64,000 bases of DNA from Sinomonas humi (lineage in GTDB: Bacteria > Actinomycetota > Actinomycetes > Actinomycetales > Micrococcaceae), in NCBI RefSeq assembly GCF_000802235.1, contig NZ_JTDL01000120.1, positions 19,204-83,203 of the forward strand. Direction: 5' to 3'. The number at the start of each line of letters is the position of its first letter. Position 1 is the stretch's first letter. Below are positions 60,273-64,000 of the stretch, piece by piece. Below the pieces are notes generated by a model that had not been told where the DNA came from, did no database searches, and worked only from the letters and a program-made list of their open reading frames with translations. A program made the position numbers and the translations under genes.

Positions 60273-61808
60273 GTGTCCATCCCCCTCGATGAAATCCTCA
60301 CCGGCGAGGCATTGCGCTTCGGCGATCCCGCCGTCGTCGGCGGCGCCTCGACCGTCCCCCTGCGCCGCGTGCGCTGGGTGCACTCGAGCGAGGTCGTGCA
60401 GATCGCCCCGCTCCTGCGCGGCGGCGAGCTCCTCCTCACGGGAGGCCAGGCCTTCCTCGCGCTCCGGCCCGGCGCCCAGCTCGAGTACGTTCGCAGCCTC
60501 GCCGAGCGCAGCGTGGCCGGCGTCGCCGTCGAGACCCTCGGCGGTCGCCGCCTGCCCGACGAGGTGCTCGCGGCCGCCGACGAACTCGGCCTCCCGCTCA
60601 TCGAGCTGCGCCGCGTGGTGCCATTCGTCGAGGTCGCCGAGGCCGTCAACCGCAGGATCGTCTCCCGCCAAGTCGAAGCGCTCCAGACTGCTGATGCCCT
60701 GTCCCAGCAGCTCACGGAGAAGATGGCCGTCTCCGGCTCGTCGCTCGGGCCGCTTCTCGCCCTCGCCGCCGAGGCGCTCGGTGCGGCAGTCGTCGTCGTC
60801 GACACTTCCGGCGCTGTGCTTGAGGCTGCGGGGCTTGAGGCAGCGGGACTCGAGACTGCCCGGGATCCCAGCGAGCAGGGCGAGAGCGTCGTCGCTAGCG
60901 TCCCGCTCGGCGTGGGCGGAGTGGACGTGGCGCGGCTCGAGTTCCGTGGCGGTGCACGCGTGGACGCCTCCCTGATCGAGACGGTCGCCCCGCGCGTCCG
61001 CGGCATCCTGGCCCTTGCGCTCGCGCAGCACCACCGCCCGAGCCTCGCGCGCATGGCCGACGACGCGCTCCTCCGCATGGTCCTCGCCGGCGGGGGCGGC
61101 GATCAGCTTCTCGAGCTGGCGGAGGCCACCGGGCTCGGGCTCGAGACCCCTGTGGCCGCCGCCATCTTCCGGTCGTCGTCGGGCGCGCCGCCGTCGGCCG
61201 CCGTCGACCGCGCGCTACGGGGCCTCCGTGCAAGGGCTCGCCTCCATGCGGACGGCGACACCGTCGTCGCGCTCCTCGCCTTCGCCCCGGGGCAACAGGC
61301 GGTCGAGCGGGGCGAACTCGTGATTGCGCTCCGCGACGCGCTTGCCCGCACCGGGACAGTTGGGGCGCTCGGCCCGACCATGCCGAACATTCGGGGTGCG
61401 TCGGCGTCGCTCGTCGAGGCCCGCACGACGCTCCGCCTCGGACGTGCCTCCAAGTGGGACTACGCGGTTTACGACAGTGCGGACTTCGTCGTCGAACGCT
61501 TCGCCGAGCGCGAGCTCTCCCGTCAGGCGGCCCAGGCCTTCGTGCAGGAGACCCTCGGCCCGCTGATCGAACTCGAGCAGAAGAGGGGAGGCGAGCTGGT
61601 CCGGACCCTCGACGTCTGGATCACCGCGGGCTGCAACACGGCCGACGCCGCGCGCACCCTCTTCCTTGAACGGCAGAGCCTGCACAAGCGGCTCGCGCGG
61701 ATCTTCGACGCCCTCGGCGGCGACCCGCGCGGCACCGGGCGCCTCGGCGCGCTCGCGTTCGCGGTCAAGCTCGCGCGGGGGAACGCCCAGCTGCGCGACG
61801 GCGCCTGA
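60273..61808 (+). CDS. PucR-family transcriptional regulator
   Basis: 511 residues. N-terminal PucR purine-catabolism domain (RVRWVHSSEV, GGELLLTGGQA, SVAGVAVETLGGR), a central region, and a C-terminal helix-turn-helix (TLDVWITAGCNTADAARTLFLERQSLHKRLARIFDALG, cut to its key TAGCNTADAART...SLHKRL). GTG 60273 with GGAGG. Divergent from the creatinine operon, so a second candidate controller besides IclR. Confidence 0.9.
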   Translation: MSIPLDEILTGEALRFGDPAVVGGASTVPLRRVRWVHSSEVVQIAPLLRGGELLLTGGQAFLALRPGAQLEYVRSLAERSVAGVAVETLGGRRLPDEVLAAADELGLPLIELRRVVPFVEVAEAVNRRIVSRQVEALQTADALSQQLTEKMAVSGSSLGPLLALAAEALGAAVVVVDTSGAVLEAAGLEAAGLETARDPSEQGESVVASVPLGVGGVDVARLEFRGGARVDASLIETVAPRVRGILALALAQHHRPSLARMADDALLRMVLAGGGGDQLLELAEATGLGLETPVAAAIFRSSSGAPPSAAVDRALRGLRARARLHADGDTVVALLAFAPGQQAVERGELVIALRDALARTGTVGALGPTMPNIRGASASLVEARTTLRLGRASKWDYAVYDSADFVVERFAERELSRQAAQAFVQETLGPLIELEQKRGGELVRTLDVWITAGCNTADAARTLFLERQSLHKRLARIFDALGGDPRGTGRLGALAFAVKLARGNAQLRDGA

Positions 61809-62284
61809 TGAGTCACAGTGGATCCATGCAGCCTCAGCTCATCCAGTTCCTAGCCGCGCTCGTGAACGGGCGCTCGCGGGCTCGCTTCGCCGAGATTGTC
61901 GGGGGAGGGGACGACGGCGTCGCGGCGGACGAGCGTCAGGACCGCCTTCTGAGCGGGGCGGGAGTGCTCAAGCAGCTTGTTGACGGGCGGGTGGCGGTCG
62001 ACGACGCCGCCCTCCGCGCGCTGCTCGACGGCGCCCGCGCGGCGTTGCCGGAAAAGCCCGGGGGCAAGCTGGAGCAGCTCCCGCGCCAGCACCGGCTGCG
62101 ACTCGAAGTGCTGCGTGGTCTCGGCACGGAGCTCTTGGGCGCGGACGAGGAAGTCTCGGAGCCCGAGTTCAATGCCAGGCTCGCGGAGCGGGTCGACGAC
62201 GTTCCAGGGGTGCGACGCGCTCTTGTCGACGAGGGCGTCGTGGACCGCAAGCGCGACGGCAGCAGGTATTGGCGCGCTTCCTAG
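61808..62284 (+). CDS. DUF2087-domain protein
   Basis: 158 residues. The C-terminal half reads RHRLRLEVLRGLG, EPEFNARL, VPGVRRALVDEGVVDR and DGSRYW, the DUF2087 pattern associated with small transcriptional regulators. The N-terminal helical part (ALVNGRSRARFAEIV) resembles a winged-helix. One-base TGATG overlap with pucR. Probably a DNA-binding protein of unknown target. Confidence 0.82.
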   Translation: MSHSGSMQPQLIQFLAALVNGRSRARFAEIVGGGDDGVAADERQDRLLSGAGVLKQLVDGRVAVDDAALRALLDGARAALPEKPGGKLEQLPRQHRLRLEVLRGLGTELLGADEEVSEPEFNARLAERVDDVPGVRRALVDEGVVDRKRDGSRYWRAS

Positions 62285-62336
62285 GAATGCGAGTCCTACC
62301 CTTGTGCGTGGAACGCCACGCCTCGGTGGGGCCAGA

Positions 62337-63278
62337 ATGGAACCCATGGGTCAAAGCGCTGAGTTCGGTCGGTTCCTCAAAGCGATGCGGTCACGGCTCA
62401 CGCCGGAGCAGGTCGGGATCGCTGTGACTGCGGGCGGACGGCGCGTGCCCGGGCTCCGCCGCGAGGAGATCGCGCTGCTGGCCGATGTGAGCACGGACTA
62501 CTACACCCGCCTCGAGCAAGGGCGCAACATCCACCCCTCGCGCGCGGTCCTCGACTCGGTGGCCCGCGCCCTCCGTCTGGATGCGGCCGAACGCGCCCAC
62601 ATGATGGACCTCCTCGAGCATTGCGCCAACTCGCAGCGCTCCCCCTTGCCAGCCCAAGGAGTCCGCCCGGCGCTTCGCCAGCTCTTGGACGCCGTCGGCA
62701 CTGTTCCCGCCCTCATTTTGGGGCGCCGAACCGACGTCCTCGGGGGAAACCGGCTCGCGTTCCTTCTGCTCGCTGATTTCCCGAGCATGCCAGTGCACGA
62801 ACGCAACCTCACCCGCTGGATCATCCTGGACCCGCGCGCCCGCGAACTCTTCTCCGACTGGGCGGCGGTCGCGGCCGAGGCCGCCGGAACGCTCCGCGTC
62901 GATATCGGCCGGCATCCGAGCGACCCGCAAGCCAACCAGCTTGTCGGCGAGCTTGCCGTGCACAGCGAGCACTTCCGTCAATGGTGGGCCGGGCACCGCG
63001 TCGTGACCGAACACGCCGGCACCATCCGGATGCGGCACCCCGTAGTCGGCGAGCTGGAACTCAACTTCGAAGATCTCGCGCCGCGCGACGACCCCGACCA
63101 GACCCTGCGGCTGTTCACCGCGAAGCCGGGATCGCCGTCGGCCGATTCGCTCTCGATGCTCGGAAGCTACGGCGCGGAGGAATCGTTCAGTGAGCCTCCG
63201 TCGTCGACCACGGATCCGGCTCAAGCGACCATGCGAGGCGATGAAGGGCATTCGCGAGCCCACCGCGGGCTTTCCTGA
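62337..63278 (+). CDS. XRE-type regulator with MmyB-like ligand domain
   Basis: 313 residues. Helix-turn-helix near the N terminus (MRSRLTPEQVGIAV, RRVPGLRREEIALLADVSTDYYTRLEQGR), then the MmyB-like sensor (ILGRRTDVLGGNRLAFLLLADF, NLTRWIILDPRARELF, HPVVGELELNFEDL). ATG 62337 with GGTGGGG; ATG 62346 also possible. Ligand unknown. Confidence 0.92.
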   Translation: MEPMGQSAEFGRFLKAMRSRLTPEQVGIAVTAGGRRVPGLRREEIALLADVSTDYYTRLEQGRNIHPSRAVLDSVARALRLDAAERAHMMDLLEHCANSQRSPLPAQGVRPALRQLLDAVGTVPALILGRRTDVLGGNRLAFLLLADFPSMPVHERNLTRWIILDPRARELFSDWAAVAAEAAGTLRVDIGRHPSDPQANQLVGELAVHSEHFRQWWAGHRVVTEHAGTIRMRHPVVGELELNFEDLAPRDDPDQTLRLFTAKPGSPSADSLSMLGSYGAEESFSEPPSSTTDPAQATMRGDEGHSRAHRGLS

Positions 63279-63396
63279 GCCTCTCGCCTCGGTTGGCCCT
63301 GCCATCGTCGACGATCGGTGCATTCGGTAGCGCACTGCGGCTCTCTGGGTTGGCGATGCCGACGAGTGCGATGGCCATCAGGGCCGTCTGTTCCAT
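63187..63396 (-). CDS. Small hypothetical protein convergent with the XRE gene
   Basis: 69 residues; ATG 63396 with AGAGGA at 4 nt. Ends NALHRLAWSLEPDPWSTTEAH, basic in the middle. Overlaps the XRE gene by 92 bp. No family recognised; the ribosome site is the main support. Confidence 0.5.
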   Translation of the reverse strand: MEQTALMAIALVGIANPESRSALPNAPIVDDGRANRGERLRKARGGLANALHRLAWSLEPDPWSTTEAH

Positions 63397-63803
63397 GTTC
63401 CTCTTCTTGCTTCTCACTTGTTCCCGAGCGGGTCGCGGGGACGCTGTGCCTCTCTGGAGGCGGCCGCGGGTGCGGGCGCGACTGGCTGCACGCTCGGCAT
63501 GGGTGGGGGGTGGGCAGCGAGTCGAGGGGGTACTCGTCGGGCGACGGTCTCTCGGTCCTGCCGCCCCGGTGCGGTACACACCTAAGGCTACTCGAAGTCG
63601 ACTCTCAGCTCGCTCCGTCAGACGTGCCCTCTGCGTCCTAGGAGCGGGAGGCCTAGGTTGCACTCCTCGCCTGGCGAACCTGCCTTCGAGGGTTCTTCGT
63701 GCTCCGGGTTCGCCTCGGTCTTATTTTGTCGGAGGCCCTCCGTAGGCTCGGATCAGGGTTTCGGGGAGCGGGACTCTCGGGCCGATGAGGGGGTGACGGG
63801 CTG
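63397..63803. other. Intergenic region, nothing identified
   Basis: About 400 bp with no convincing gene, tRNA or terminator; only a short palindrome (CCTAGGAGCGGGAGGCCTAGG-like) near 63635. Short frames here lack ribosome sites. Confidence 0.5.
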
Positions 63804-64000
63804 ATGGACGAACCGCTGGATGCGGGCGGACCCGGCCTGTCGGAGGACCGGCCGGCGGCCTTGCCGGCGGACTTGCCGGACGGGTGCCCTGCGCCGTGGA
63901 CGGAGGGCTGGGCCGAGGCGGGCGGCTGGGACGACGGCGCTGTCGGCTCGGGGGGTGTGGCTGGGGTGGGGGATGGGGGGCCTGGGGTTTCGCTTGTGGT
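63804..64000 (+). CDS. Truncated open frame at the window end
   Basis: ATG 63804 begins an uninterrupted frame (65 codons) running off the end. Acidic, Gly/Pro-rich start (MDEPLDAGG). Such starts precede DUF222/HNH endonuclease-like proteins in this group of bacteria, but nothing here shows it. Confidence 0.4.
   Translation, partial: MDEPLDAGGPGLSEDRPAALPADLPDGCPAPWTEGWAEAGGWDDGAVGSGGVAGVGDGGPGVSLV

Overview
The window is high-GC, densely coded DNA with frequent GTG starts, 4-bp ATGA/GTGA gene overlaps and AGGAGG-type ribosome sites. This fits an actinobacterium, most probably Micrococcaceae (Arthrobacter/Sinomonas-like). Supporting gene content includes a bacterial proteasome activator homolog ending in GQYL, PucR, IclR and ANTAR regulators, SPW, DUF2795 and DUF6328 proteins, and a creatinine catabolic locus. 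There is no rRNA, prophage, insertion sequence or CRISPR array. Two tRNA-Ser genes (GCU and UGA) are present.

Layout. 0-12.8 kb: a RecQ-like helicase with a phosphoribosyltransferase-like tail, tRNA-Ser(GCU), prolyl oligopeptidase, an FAD/NAD(P) protein, a two-domain VOC protein, a DUF559/AbiEi-type nuclease gene flanked by two related hairpins, tRNA-Ser(UGA), a quinone oxidoreductase, a Bpa homolog, Vsr and a small envelope/stress pair. 12.9-19.5 kb: a tightly overlapping six-gene minus-strand operon (SDR, membrane protein, gluconate-dehydrogenase subunit 3-like, GMC oxidoreductase, ThDP enzyme, enolase-superfamily enzyme) that looks like a sugar or sugar-acid oxidation route. 19.7-22.4 kb: topoisomerase IB, a GlsB/YeaQ membrane protein, an acidic small protein and a degenerate SDR, with candidate SigB-like promoters.

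22.5-39.5 kb: a glycan locus with GmhB, GmhA, two HldE-like kinase/nucleotidyltransferases, three GT9 heptosyltransferase-like enzymes, four other glycosyltransferases, a divergent PTPS (QueD) homolog, a zinc-free alcohol-dehydrogenase homolog and an aldehyde-dehydrogenase-fold protein that has lost its catalytic residues. Together these predict D-glycero-D-manno-heptose activation and transfer in a Gram-positive cell. The locus is interrupted by a six-unit 32-bp array and a 1.1-kb non-coding region of three hairpin-headed repeats.

39.5-48.7 kb: CBS protein, proline-rich peptide, DUF6328 protein, PLP decarboxylase, ANTAR regulator, SPW protein, amylosucrase, a secreted metzincin-like protease with LGFP repeats, and a cold-shock protein. 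48.9-54.2 kb: fatty-acid desaturase, a small possibly leaderless gene, two zinc alcohol dehydrogenases and a DHA2-type MFS exporter. 54.2-61.8 kb: creatinine locus (NCS1 permease, creatininase, MHS transporter, creatinase) between IclR and PucR regulators, with palindromic candidate operators. 61.8-64 kb: DUF2087 protein, XRE/MmyB-type regulator, a small hypothetical gene and the truncated start of another frame.

All function calls rest on reading translated motifs by eye. No database search was run.
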